A DNA stretch of 52,201 nt from Prolixibacteraceae bacterium. Its GTDB lineage: Bacteria > Bacteroidota > Bacteroidia > Bacteroidales > Prolixibacteraceae. The DNA is taken from NCBI GenBank assembly GCA_025355875.1, contig JANXYV010000022.1, positions 1-52,201 of the forward strand, given 5' to 3'. Within the stretch, counting starts at the first letter, position 1. The number at the start of each line of letters is the position of its first letter. Below are positions 36,090-44,946 of this stretch, piece by piece. The translations under genes and the position numbers were made by a program. The notes under the pieces were generated by a model that searched no databases, was not told the origin of the DNA, and saw nothing but the letters and a program-made list of their open reading frames with translations.

Positions 36090-38807
36090 ATGAACTATTC
36101 CAGTCCTTTCAGCATCCTTTCGCCCCACGAACGCTGGGCGCCCTCGAAAAGCCAGATGGATGCTTTTCAGAATGTGTACGAAAAATTGTTGCCTCCTCTG
36201 GTCTATAAAATCAGGCTGGCAGTCGCCAAATGGCGGGAAGAGGACTACCGGGGAGCCTCGGCAACGACCAAATCGTTGTTGAATTTCTGGTTTAACCAGG
36301 AACATCTGCTGAAACAAACCCCATTCAGTTTTTTCTTTTCGCAGCGCGAAGCCATCGAATCCATTATTTATCTCTTCGAAATTGCCTGTGCACACGACAA
36401 GTACGAACTGATGCGTTTCGATTCGTCACAGCGAATCAGTACCGGAATGTTTGAAGAAAACTGGGTGCGCTATGTGGTGAAAATGGCCACCGGAGCGGGA
36501 AAAACAAAGGTGATGGGGCTGACGCTTGTGTGGTCGTATTTCCACAAACTTTATGAACCCAACAGCCCGCTTTCGAAGAATTTTCTTGTAATTGCCCCGA
36601 ACATCATCGTCCTGAACCGCTTGAAGAAAGATTTTGAAGGGTTGAAAATGTTCGTTGAAGAGCCTTTCATTCCTGAAAACGGCAACGACGACAAGGATTG
36701 GAAAAACGATTTTCAAGTTACGCTCCATTTGCAGGACGACCTGAAACAGATTACAGAAAACGGGAATATCTTTCTCACCAATATTCACCGCGTATTTTTT
36801 AACGAAGAACCCGAACAAAGTTTTGAAACCACTTTTCTGGGCGTAAAACCCAAGCCCGACGCTGACACCTCAAAAGGTTTAGACCTTGGGAAAGTGCTGC
36901 GCAGCGATAAAATCAAAGATTTGGTCATTCTAAACGACGAAGCCCACCATATCCACGATTCATCGCTGGCGTGGTACAAAAACATTGAAGACATCAGCAA
37001 CAAACTAAAACTGAAAAACGGGAAGGGAATCAGCCTGCAAGCCGATTTTTCGGCGACGCCAAAGCACAACAAAGGGGCAATTTTCGTGCAAACCATCTGC
37101 GATTATCCGTTGGTGGAAGCCATCAAACAAAATGTAGTGAAATCGCCTGTATTGCCCGACGAGGCTTCAAGACAGAAGATTGCTGAAAAGAACTCTTCCG
37201 ATTTTGTTGAGCGTTACAAAGACTTCATGCACCTGGGTTATCTGGAGTGGGAACAGCAATATGAGGAATTGAAAAACCACAAAACCCCCATCCTTTTCAT
37301 TATGACCATGAGTACCAAAGAAGCTGACCAGGCAGCTTCTTTTCTGGAAACCAATTATCCGTTAATGAAAAATGCGGTGCTGACCATTCACACCAACAAT
37401 TCGGGTGAAATCAAAGAAACGGCATCCGGAAAAAAGGATAAAGAGGAACTGGAAAAATTACGCAAAGCAGCCGACGAAATCGACAAAGACCATTCGCCTT
37501 ACAAAGCCGTGGTTTCGGTGCTGATGTTGCGCGAGGGCTGGGACGTACGCAACGTAACCACCATTGTCGGGTTACGGCCATTCGGCGCCGACTCGAAAAT
37601 CCTGCCCGAACAAACCATTGGGCGTGGGTTGCGCAAAATGTTTCCACTCAACCAACCCGAGCAATTGGTGGTGGTGGGTACCCCGGCTTTTTTGGAATTT
37701 GTTGAAAGCCTGAAAACGGAAGGGGTTGAATTTCAATACAGCCCAATGGGCAAAGGAAGCAAAGGAAAATCGCCGGTAATTGTGGAAGTGGATAAAGAAA
37801 ACCCAAACAAAGATTTGGATGCGCTCGATATTCCTATTCCACAGATGAGCCCGAGGATTTACCGTGAATTTAAAAACCTCGAACTGATTGATGTTGGCCA
37901 GTTCAATAACGAAAAAGTCCCATTCAGACAATTCTCCGGCGAAGAATTAAAGGAAATTATCTTTACCGATATCGACGGCGACTTTTCGCACAAAACCATT
38001 TTTAAGGATGCCGTTCCCGATTACCGGAATGTTATCGGATTTTTTACTTCGGTTATTTTGAAAGACAGCCGGTTGGTAAGCGGGTTCAATATCCTTTACC
38101 CGAAAGTGGAAAGTTTCATCAAGTACCAGCTATTTACATCGGGTACAGTAGAGACACCGCATGCGGTGTCTCAATCGCATACGGTGTCTTTATCCGACCC
38201 GCAAACCATGCGGAACCTGTCGGAATTGCAACCCAAGGAAATCCTGAAAACCACGTTTAAAAAGGCCATCGACGATTTGACCGTGACCGACCGGGGAACT
38301 GCCGAAGTTAAAAACTACATTTCGCTGAAACTCACCAAACCAAAGGTTGCCGAAAATCAGGCTTTCCTTGTTCCAAAGAAATCAGTATTCAATAAAATTA
38401 TTGGCGACAATCCGTTCGAACTGGAGATGGCTTCTTACCTCGAAACCCGATTCGACGATGTGGTTTCTTATGCCAAAAACACCATGGGCGAAGGCGGTAT
38501 CAACTTCAAAATAGAATACCAGGCAGAAGATGGGAACATCAGGGAATACTATCCTGATTTTTTCGTGAAAACCGCTCCGAAAACCTTTTTCATTCTCGAA
38601 ACCAAAGGCCGTGAAGATTTAGACGATGTGCGGAAAATCAAACGCCTCGTCACCTGGTGCAACGACATTAACCATGCTCAAAACGACTACACCTACACGC
38701 CGGTGTATGTAAAACAGGAGAAATGGGTGGATGTGAAATACCAGATCAAGTCATTCGAAGAGCTTGTGAAAATATCTGAAACTGAACTTTCGAAAATAAT
38801 TCAATGA
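36090..38807 (+). CDS. res: Type III-like restriction subunit (DEAD/DEAH helicase-nuclease)
   Basis: 905 residues from the ATG at 36090; the frame extends upstream through the fold-back, so the shorter start is used. The helicase core has Walker A 'ATGAGKT' (133-139), a DEAH box D283-H286 and a C-terminal helicase lobe with 'VLMLREGWDVRNVTTIVGLRPF' and 'EQTIGRGLRKM'. Near the C terminus a PD-(D/E)xK nuclease shows D823 and, 14 residues on, E837-T-K839 ('FILETKG'). Together this is the ATP-dependent translocase/nuclease of a type III system, partnered with mod downstream. A 22-base perfect palindrome interrupts the frame near residue 688, adding a repeat-derived insert. Confidence 0.9.
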   Translation: MNYSSPFSILSPHERWAPSKSQMDAFQNVYEKLLPPLVYKIRLAVAKWREEDYRGASATTKSLLNFWFNQEHLLKQTPFSFFFSQREAIESIIYLFEIACAHDKYELMRFDSSQRISTGMFEENWVRYVVKMATGAGKTKVMGLTLVWSYFHKLYEPNSPLSKNFLVIAPNIIVLNRLKKDFEGLKMFVEEPFIPENGNDDKDWKNDFQVTLHLQDDLKQITENGNIFLTNIHRVFFNEEPEQSFETTFLGVKPKPDADTSKGLDLGKVLRSDKIKDLVILNDEAHHIHDSSLAWYKNIEDISNKLKLKNGKGISLQADFSATPKHNKGAIFVQTICDYPLVEAIKQNVVKSPVLPDEASRQKIAEKNSSDFVERYKDFMHLGYLEWEQQYEELKNHKTPILFIMTMSTKEADQAASFLETNYPLMKNAVLTIHTNNSGEIKETASGKKDKEELEKLRKAADEIDKDHSPYKAVVSVLMLREGWDVRNVTTIVGLRPFGADSKILPEQTIGRGLRKMFPLNQPEQLVVVGTPAFLEFVESLKTEGVEFQYSPMGKGSKGKSPVIVEVDKENPNKDLDALDIPIPQMSPRIYREFKNLELIDVGQFNNEKVPFRQFSGEELKEIIFTDIDGDFSHKTIFKDAVPDYRNVIGFFTSVILKDSRLVSGFNILYPKVESFIKYQLFTSGTVETPHAVSQSHTVSLSDPQTMRNLSELQPKEILKTTFKKAIDDLTVTDRGTAEVKNYISLKLTKPKVAENQAFLVPKKSVFNKIIGDNPFELEMASYLETRFDDVVSYAKNTMGEGGINFKIEYQAEDGNIREYYPDFFVKTAPKTFFILETKGREDLDDVRKIKRLVTWCNDINHAQNDYTYTPVYVKQEKWVDVKYQIKSFEELVKISETELSKIIQ
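38151..38190 (+). repeat. Palindromic element inside the res reading frame
   Basis: A 22-base perfect palindrome (38151-38172; half-site GAGACACCGCA) is followed by a second partial half, GCATACGGTGTCTT (38177-38190). It is read as 'VETPHAVSQSHTVSL', a low-complexity linker between the helicase and nuclease parts. The frame is preserved. Confidence 0.85.
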
Positions 38808-38832
38808 ATCAGGTATTTAGCAAATATTGTCA

Positions 38833-38950
38833 GATGCCGGAGGCATCGAATGTTTATAGAAAGTTTGATGTGGATATGGGTTCGACCCCTTCGGGGGTCG
38901 CATGTCCTTACCTTGAATACCTTCTATAAACATACAAACCCGCTGGGTTT
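38833..38950. repeat. Structured intergenic element between res and mod
   Basis: GATGCC-gga-GGCATC (38833-38847) leads into a 12-bp outer stem ATGTTTATAGAA (38850-38861)/TTCTATAAACAT (38922-38933). That stem encloses CGACCCC-TTCG-GGGGTCG (38883-38900), a hairpin capped by a C(UUCG)G-type loop. A last hairpin AAACCC-gct-GGGTTT lies at 38936-38950. The layout is cloverleaf-like. It resembles intergenic repeats of this phylum and probably acts in the res-mod transcript. Confidence 0.8.
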
Positions 38951-39004
38951 ATAAAATGAATTCTGAATAAAGTAAATACCTGATTATAATATAAATCAAC
39001 AACG

Positions 39005-41389
39005 ATGACAGACCACGAAAAATCTCAAATTATAGAACTGATCAAAGCCGGGCAAAAACTGCCCAAGGAATACATTTACAAACTGTTTGCCGACGACGAA
39101 GATGTTTTCCTTTTCTGGAACGGGCGCCGCGAGGAAGTAACCAACATTGCGTTGCCTTTCCACAGCATCGAGCACATTGACGAACCCCGGAAGGAAGCCA
39201 AAAAGGAGGGCGATATGTTCACCATGTTCGACACCCGTGGCCGCCAGTTGAAAGGCTGGACAAACAAACTCATCTGGGGCGACAACAAACTTATCCTCTC
39301 CAGTCTGGCCAACGGCCCGTTGCGCGAAGAAATTGAGAAACAGGGCGGACTGAAACTCATTTACATTGACCCGCCCTTTGCAGTAGGAGCCGACTTTGGT
39401 TTTAATATTGAAATCCCTTCGGCCAAAGGCTCTGGGACCGAATCGGTTGAAAAAAAGCAAAGCATTATCGAAGAAATTGCCTATCGTGATACCTGGGGCA
39501 AAGGGATTTCAAGCTATCTCACCATGATGTATGAACGGTTAAAATTGATGCACAATTTGTTGTCAAATGATGGAAGTATTTATGTGCATTGTGACCAAAG
39601 AGTAAGCTCATATATCAGACTCATGTTAGATGATTTATTTAGTATCAACAATTTTAAGAACCAAATTACTTGGCAAAGAACAGACCCTCATAATAACGTC
39701 AAAAATAAATTTGGGACTGTATCTGATACTATTTTCTATTATTCAAAATCAGCCAACTACGCTCTAAACCACGATGCTGTAAGATGTCAATTATCCGAAA
39801 GTGCCTTGTTTGAATATTCCTTAATGCTTTTGGAAGACGGGACAGTAGTTAATTATGACTCAAAAAAAATTGGAAGAAGATTTAAGTTGAATGATGCGAC
39901 GGTTCCTACGGTAAACACAAAAAAACAATTTATATGGCGTGGTGCAAAACCTTCTAAAAGTAGGTCTTGGTTAGATAGTATGGAAGATATGGAAGAAGGT
40001 TTAAAGACTTTTAAATACTATTTGAGAGACCCAAATAAAGGAGCTGCAAGATGCAATGTTTCATTTCTTGATGAAAATTTAGGTCAAATTCTTCAAGATA
40101 TTTGGCAAGATTGCGGGACTATGAAAGGTGGTGGAGAATATGCAACCCAAAAACCCGAAGCGTTATTGGAACGCATCATCAAAGCCAGCAGCAACGAAGG
40201 CGATTTAATTGCCGATTTCTTTTGTGGTAGTGGCACTACGGCAGCCGTTGCCGAGAAGCTGGGAAGGAAATGGATTACCACCGATTTAGGAAGGTTCAGC
40301 ATACACACCACCCGCAAACGGTTAATAGGCGTACAACGCGAATTGCAGGCCAATGGCAATTATTTCAGGGCTTTCGAAATCCTCAACCTTGGCAAATACG
40401 AACGCCAGTTTTTTATGGAGAGCCTCCCCCAAACCCCTGCCCGACAGGCAGGCGGGCCCTCCGAAGGCGGGGGCTTAACACCCAAAGAAGATTTGTATCT
40501 GAATTTAATCCTCGAAGCCTACAAGGCAAAGCGGCTCTCCCTCGTTGGGGGAGCCGGTGGGGGCTTTTTACACGGGAGCAAGGCAGGGCGTTTTGTTCAT
40601 GTTGGTCCATTGGATGTTCCGGTTACCCAAAGCCGTCTGCTCGATATTTTTGAAGAGTGCCGCCGCCACCTTTACACGCAGGTCGATGTGCTGGGTTTTG
40701 AGTTTGAGATGGGTTTAACGCCGCAATTCATTCAGGAATTAAAAGAAAAGGGGGTCTCCATTACCTTGAAATACATTCCCAAAGATGTATTCGACAAACG
40801 GGCAGTCGAAAAAGGTCAGGCCAAATTCTTCGATGTGGCTTACCTCGATGCTACCGTCAAAACAAAAGGTAAAAGTATAACTGTTGAATTAACCGACTTT
40901 GTAACCCACTATTCGCAGGACGATATTGAAGAAATTCAGGAAAGTATGCGCAAAGGTTCAAAGGTGATAATTGAAGATGGTCAAATCCTAAAGCTGGAAA
41001 AAACAGAGTTGGGTATTATTTCAAAAACCGTCCTTACCGAAAACTGGTTCGATTGGATTGATTATTGGGCCATCGACTTCGACTATGAATCGAAAAAGGA
41101 AATTGTAAAAATGTCTGAATCAGGATTGCAAAGATTAAAGGATCAGCAGGATTTGAAAGAGGAATCAGGTCAATCATTAAATCCTGAAAATCAGGGTTCA
41201 GACGAATTTTGGACCGGCAATTACATTTTCGAGAACGAATGGCAAAGCTTCCGGACCAAAAAGAACCCAACCCTTGAGTTCACAAGTATTGCTTACGAAT
41301 ACAAGCAATCCGGCAAATACAAAATAATGGTCAAAGTGGTTGACATTTTAGGTATCGACACCAGCAAAATCATTGAGGTGGTGGTATAG
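39005..41389 (+). CDS. mod: Type III-like site-specific DNA methyltransferase
   Basis: 794 residues. The order of motifs, D122-P-P-F (motif IV) before D404-F-F-C-G-S-G (motif I), gives the beta class of N6-adenine/N4-cytosine methyltransferases, as in type III Mod. The part between the motifs (about 180-380) should hold the target recognition domain; its DNA is clearly more AT-rich than both flanks. After the SAM motif come two repeat-derived linkers, '[17 protein letters not shown]' and '[11 protein letters not shown]', followed by '[18 protein letters not shown]', which is normal Mod sequence. The C-terminal 200 residues are the usual type III tail. It modifies host DNA and directs the Res subunit. 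Confidence 0.9.
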   Translation: MTDHEKSQIIELIKAGQKLPKEYIYKLFADDEDVFLFWNGRREEVTNIALPFHSIEHIDEPRKEAKKEGDMFTMFDTRGRQLKGWTNKLIWGDNKLILSSLANGPLREEIEKQGGLKLIYIDPPFAVGADFGFNIEIPSAKGSGTESVEKKQSIIEEIAYRDTWGKGISSYLTMMYERLKLMHNLLSNDGSIYVHCDQRVSSYIRLMLDDLFSINNFKNQITWQRTDPHNNVKNKFGTVSDTIFYYSKSANYALNHDAVRCQLSESALFEYSLMLLEDGTVVNYDSKKIGRRFKLNDATVPTVNTKKQFIWRGAKPSKSRSWLDSMEDMEEGLKTFKYYLRDPNKGAARCNVSFLDENLGQILQDIWQDCGTMKGGGEYATQKPEALLERIIKASSNEGDLIADFFCGSGTTAAVAEKLGRKWITTDLGRFSIHTTRKRLIGVQRELQANGNYFRAFEILNLGKYERQFFMESLPQTPARQAGGPSEGGGLTPKEDLYLNLILEAYKAKRLSLVGGAGGGFLHGSKAGRFVHVGPLDVPVTQSRLLDIFEECRRHLYTQVDVLGFEFEMGLTPQFIQELKEKGVSITLKYIPKDVFDKRAVEKGQAKFFDVAYLDATVKTKGKSITVELTDFVTHYSQDDIEEIQESMRKGSKVIIEDGQILKLEKTELGIISKTVLTENWFDWIDYWAIDFDYESKKEIVKMSESGLQRLKDQQDLKEESGQSLNPENQGSDEFWTGNYIFENEWQSFRTKKNPTLEFTSIAYEYKQSGKYKIMVKVVDILGIDTSKIIEVVV
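40421..40476 (+). repeat. In-frame GC-rich fold-back element 1 in mod
   Basis: AGCCTCCCCC (40421-40430) pairs with the GGCGGGGGCT ending at 40475. Inside are a CCTGCC/GGCAGG pair and a GCCCTCC-GAAGG-type pair. It encodes a Gly/Pro/Arg-rich linker. The same arms occur in the intergenic copies at 42772 and 42868. Confidence 0.85.
40531..40568 (+). repeat. In-frame GC-rich fold-back element 2 in mod
   Basis: GGCTCTCCC pairs with GGGGGAGCC (40533-40555) and is followed by GGTGGGGGCTTTTT. It is read as a Leu/Gly-rich linker. It is about 55 bases after element 1, with ordinary Mod-like sequence ([15 protein letters not shown]) between them. Confidence 0.8.
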
Positions 41390-41396
41390 TTGTCCT

Positions 41397-41429
41397 AGTG
41401 AGCGGTTGACTTCGAGTCACCCGCTCACT
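41397..41429. terminator. Hairpin between convergent mod and tilS
   Basis: AGTGAGCGGTTGACT (41397-41411) and AGTCACCCGCTCACT (41415-41429) pair with one mismatch around a three-base loop. It overlaps the tilS stop codon. There is no long T tract, so termination may be rho-dependent or the hairpin may protect the 3' ends. Confidence 0.65.
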
Positions 41430-42753
41430 GGTACACCATCCTGATCCGGAGAACTCTTTTGGTATTTGGTGTGATTTTCACCCGGTCATCCAAACGTTTT
41501 CCGACAATCCATATCAGATGATTACCGCTGGCCAGAATCCAGGCATTTTCTTTCTCCGGGATGGAGTATTTTTCGTCGATAAAAAAATCACTCAATTTTT
41601 TCAGGCCGGTCATACCCAACGGTTGAAAATATTCACCTTCCTGCCAGTGGCGTAAAATCAACGGAAAAACAAGCCTGTCCAGATCGAGATCAACTATATT
41701 CGGATTTGTGGAGAAACGGAAACCGGTTTTCATTCCGATTATTTCGAACGAAAGATGGATCGGGATGCTTATTTTTTGACAAGCCTCGTCGATGTAAAAT
41801 ATCTTCTCTGACCTTGGTTGATAAGGCGAAATGAGCAGGTATTCCCGGTCCTTCACCATCCGGTATTCTTCCGCGAAAAATTTCCGTCCTGATTCCCTGG
41901 TTAACGATTCAATGATATCGTCAATCTGTTCCGCCTGAAAACCAAATTCACGGATGAGCTCAAAAAGAATGGTCCGCAGCGGATTCAGGTTTAGAAGTTT
42001 ATCAATGTGAATCATCACTCCCTGATCATCTTCTGAATAAACCAAAGCTTTGATTTCGCTTATTCGCTGTTGGAAGAGTTGAGCCGTTTCGTGCAGGTTA
42101 TCAATGGTTTTCATCGCATTTTTCCTGAAAGCCGGATTTACCTGTTCAAGCAAAGGCAGTATTTCGTGACGAATCAGGTTTCGTTTGTAAATGGTCTCCA
42201 GGTTACTCGAATCGGTTCGGAATTCAATTTTGAATTTTTTGCAGTAATCCAGAATTTGAGTTCGGTTGGTAAAAAGCATTGGTCGGATTATTCGTCCAGT
42301 TTTGGGTTGAATTCCGCTCAAACCCTTGATACCGCTGCCCCGCGAAAGATTAATCATGAAAGTTTCGATCACATCATCCTGATGATGAGCGGTAGCCAGA
42401 AAATCAAATGGATGTTGATCGAGCAATTCGTCGAACCACTCGTACCGAAGGTCACGGGCTGCCATTTCAATCGAAATTCGTTCCAGACCGGCAAATTCTT
42501 CTGTATTGAAGTGTTTGTGAAAAAAAAGCAGATTGTGCTGATCGCAATAATCGGCAACAAACTGTTCGTCCCCATCCGATTCACTTCCACGCAAACCAAA
42601 ATTACAGTGAGCAACAGCAACTGGAAACCCTGCATTGGCAAATAAATGCAACATCACCATCGAGTCGGCCCCGCCACTCACCGCCAGCAAGATGCGCTGC
42701 GACGAATGAAACAGCTTTTCGTTGTGAATGTATTTCAGAAATTGCTCGACCAT
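41425..42753 (-). CDS. tilS: tRNA(Ile)-lysidine synthase
   Basis: 442 residues from the ATG at 42753 ('MVEQFLKYIH'); a start ten codons upstream would read into a GC-rich repeat and is rejected. The PP-loop 'SGGADS' is at 26-31. Further marks are 'AVAHCNFGLRGSESDGDEQF', 'TAHHQDDVIETFMINLSRGSG' and 'RNLIRHEILPLL', plus a C-terminal domain with 'PLGMTGLKKLSDFFIDEK'. It converts the anticodon C34 of tRNA(Ile2) to lysidine, an essential step. Confidence 0.96.
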   Translation of the reverse strand: MVEQFLKYIHNEKLFHSSQRILLAVSGGADSMVMLHLFANAGFPVAVAHCNFGLRGSESDGDEQFVADYCDQHNLLFFHKHFNTEEFAGLERISIEMAARDLRYEWFDELLDQHPFDFLATAHHQDDVIETFMINLSRGSGIKGLSGIQPKTGRIIRPMLFTNRTQILDYCKKFKIEFRTDSSNLETIYKRNLIRHEILPLLEQVNPAFRKNAMKTIDNLHETAQLFQQRISEIKALVYSEDDQGVMIHIDKLLNLNPLRTILFELIREFGFQAEQIDDIIESLTRESGRKFFAEEYRMVKDREYLLISPYQPRSEKIFYIDEACQKISIPIHLSFEIIGMKTGFRFSTNPNIVDLDLDRLVFPLILRHWQEGEYFQPLGMTGLKKLSDFFIDEKYSIPEKENAWILASGNHLIWIVGKRLDDRVKITPNTKRVLRIRMVYQ

Positions 42754-42771
42754 CACGGAGTTCCAGGTTGC

Positions 42772-42809
42772 AGCCCCCTCCAAACCTCCCCCAAAGGGTG
42801 AGGCTTTAA
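42772..42809. repeat. GC-rich fold-back repeat upstream of tilS
   Basis: AGCCCCCTCC-AAACC-TCCCCC...GGGTGAGGCTTTAA. It is a copy of the family seen in mod and at 42868. It sits in the opposite orientation to the copy at 42868-42905, so the two can pair over the tilS-pepT spacer. Confidence 0.75.
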
Positions 42810-42850
42810 GTAGTGCATATTCGTAATATTTCCTTTTTATTGCAAAGTAT

Positions 42851-44134
42851 CTATAACCTTGCGGTTTTAAGCCCTCCCTTCCGGGGAGGGTTTGGGAGGG
42901 GCTTTCTTTCTTTTTTTGCTACCAGTTCCGCAATCCGCACAATCACCTCAACTGCTATTTGCATCGACTGCACCGGAACAAATTCGTACGGACCGTGAAA
43001 ATTGTGCCCTCCGGCGAAGATATTGGGGCAAGGCAGGCCTTCCCATGAAAGCCGTGCGCCATCGGTTCCGCCACGAATTGCTTTTATTTTGGGGGTAACG
43101 CCAACGTCTTTCATAGCCTGTTCAGCCAAATCGACAATGTATTTCACGGGCTCAACTTTTTGTTTCATGTTGTAATACTGATCATGCAGGTCAAGCGAAA
43201 CTGTTCCAGGCCCATATTTCAGATTGACCAATCCACAAATTTCTTTCATCAGGTTTTTTCGGGTCTCAAATTTAGTCTGATCGTGGTCGCGGATAATGTA
43301 TTCAAGTTTGGTCAGTGTAACATCGCCTTCGAACGAGGTCAGGTGGAAAAAACCTTCGTATCCTTCGGTGTGTTCGGGTCGCTGTTCGGGTGGAAGCAAC
43401 TGAATGATCTGGGTGGCTACCAACATCGAATTAATCATTTGGTTCTTGGCCGATCCGGGATGAACACTCCGGCCTTTCACCGTTATTTTGGCGCCGGCTG
43501 CATTGAAATTTTCATATTCCAGTTCACCGATTTCACCACCGTCGAGGGTAAAAGCAAAGTCAGCACCAAACTTTTCAACGTTAAAATAATCGGTTCCCCG
43601 TCCTATTTCTTCATCCGGAGTAAAGCAAATCCTGACTTTTCCGTGTTTGATTTCAGGATGGCCGATCAAATATTCCATGGCTGTGACAATCTCGGCAATT
43701 CCGGCCTTATCGTCGGCTCCCAGCAAGGTTTTCCCATCCGTTGTAATTAAATCCTGTCCCACATATTTCATTAATTCAGGAAATTCGGCTGGTTTTAAAA
43801 TGATCTCCTGCTCTAAATTCAGGACCAAATCCTGACCCTGATAATTCTTCACCATCTGTGGATTCACATTTTCACCTGAATAGTCAGGACTGGTATCCAT
43901 ATGCGATACAAAACCAATCACCGGCACCGAATTGTCAAGGTTTGAGGGCAGAGTTGCTGTCACATATCCAAATTCGTCGCGGGTAACTTCGGTTAAGCCA
44001 ATTTCAAGCAATTCACCGGCTAACTGATCAGCAAAAACCAATTGCCGGCTGGTACTCGGAAAAGTTTCACTTTCAGGGTTGGAAGTGGTAAAAATCGTGA
44101 TATATCTTAAAAATCTATTTTGAACTTGCTCCAT
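42851..44134 (-). CDS. pepT: Peptidase T (tripeptide aminopeptidase)
   Basis: 427 residues from the ATG at 44134 ('[14 protein letters not shown]'). The frame extends 69 codons upstream into the next gene without family similarity. It is a zinc M20 peptidase removing N-terminal residues from tripeptides. Metal-site motifs are '[11 protein letters not shown]', '[14 protein letters not shown]', '[16 protein letters not shown]' and '[11 protein letters not shown]', all intact. The last 15-20 residues ([15 protein letters not shown]...) are coded by a fold-back repeat, so the natural C terminus has been replaced or lengthened. Confidence 0.95.
   Translation of the reverse strand: MEQVQNRFLRYITIFTTSNPESETFPSTSRQLVFADQLAGELLEIGLTEVTRDEFGYVTATLPSNLDNSVPVIGFVSHMDTSPDYSGENVNPQMVKNYQGQDLVLNLEQEIILKPAEFPELMKYVGQDLITTDGKTLLGADDKAGIAEIVTAMEYLIGHPEIKHGKVRICFTPDEEIGRGTDYFNVEKFGADFAFTLDGGEIGELEYENFNAAGAKITVKGRSVHPGSAKNQMINSMLVATQIIQLLPPEQRPEHTEGYEGFFHLTSFEGDVTLTKLEYIIRDHDQTKFETRKNLMKEICGLVNLKYGPGTVSLDLHDQYYNMKQKVEPVKYIVDLAEQAMKDVGVTPKIKAIRGGTDGARLSWEGLPCPNIFAGGHNFHGPYEFVPVQSMQIAVEVIVRIAELVAKKERKPLPNPPRKGGLKTARL
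42868..42905 (-). repeat. GC-rich fold-back repeat forming the pepT C-terminal tail
   Basis: AAGCCCTCCC (42869-42878) pairs with GGGAGGGGCTT (42894-42904). It is a member of the same family as 40421 and 42772. Read in the pepT frame it gives '[10 protein letters not shown]', so it belongs to the coding sequence. Confidence 0.85.
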
Positions 44135-44180
44135 CTTGCTGTTTGAAATGAATGGTCTGCATTCATCATTAATAATTCTC

Positions 44181-44867
44181 TTAAACGTCATCTGAATTAA
44201 ACTTGAAACCGAGGCGTTTACCGGTCTGAATCCGGGAATGGTTGATTTCAGACTGCATTTGCTGTACATTAGCAATCTTGACCTGATCGTATGGCGGAAC
44301 CAGCAAATCAAAATCGATGGCGTATTGGATGGTTGTTTCAATGATATCCTTCAGGTATTCCTTGGTCAGTTCATCACTCCCGAAATCTTTAACCAGCTCG
44401 CTGGATTGTCGCTTCCCTTCAACAAAAAAATGACCTTCGTGGTTCACAAAGATGCGGGCAACCAGATAACCCAGATCATCCAACCGGTTGTATTTGAACG
44501 AATCGGCCAGAAAGTTATAAATATTGAAAACTCCACAATAAGAATTCAATGGATTGGCTTTTATGTAATCCAATTTCCAGATCGGATGTTCGCGGTTGAA
44601 AACGAATACATTGGAGTGCATGCTGAAAATAAGGATATCGCCACCAATCTTGAATTCAGCCTCAAAAAGTCCTTTTTCCTGAAAGACCGGAAGCACCTCT
44701 TCAGCAACTTTATCTTTTAGCTGATCGCGGTAATCTTCGGACAGTTCCTTCAGAACTTCTTTCAACAAGATAAAAGAGCTCATGGTTTTCCGGTAAACTT
44801 CCTGCTTCAGGTTGGTCTTTAGGATCATACCATCCAATTGATTCGGACTATCCTTTTTTGTATTCAT
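44181..44867 (-). CDS. Conserved hypothetical protein
   Basis: 228 residues, soluble, with no signal peptide or membrane helix. The first half is helical ([23 protein letters not shown]). The centre has a beta-rich stretch '[23 protein letters not shown]', then '[26 protein letters not shown]'. I do not recognise a characterised family. It is well composed and probably a conserved Bacteroidota protein. It lies 46 bases upstream of pepT on the same strand and follows the proS terminator, so it may form a unit with pepT. Confidence 0.7.
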   Translation of the reverse strand: MNTKKDSPNQLDGMILKTNLKQEVYRKTMSSFILLKEVLKELSEDYRDQLKDKVAEEVLPVFQEKGLFEAEFKIGGDILIFSMHSNVFVFNREHPIWKLDYIKANPLNSYCGVFNIYNFLADSFKYNRLDDLGYLVARIFVNHEGHFFVEGKRQSSELVKDFGSDELTKEYLKDIIETTIQYAIDFDLLVPPYDQVKIANVQQMQSEINHSRIQTGKRLGFKFNSDDV

Positions 44868-44887
44868 TTCCTTTGGTCTAAATATGC

Positions 44888-44927
44888 TATAAAAATAAGA
44901 AAAGCAGCCAAACCTGACTGCTTTTCT
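44888..44927 (-). terminator. Terminator of proS
   Basis: AGAAAAGCAG (44898-44907) and CTGCTTTTCT (44918-44927) form a perfect 10-bp stem with a ten-base loop. Read on the minus strand it is followed by TATTTTTATAG. It lies 20 bases after the proS stop. Confidence 0.85.
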
Positions 44928-44946
44928 ACGATTTGATTTTTAACTT

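Noticed and set aside
38883-38900. GTTCGACCCC-like sequence considered as a tRNA T-arm
   Set aside because: No acceptor stem, D-arm or anticodon arm can be placed around it.
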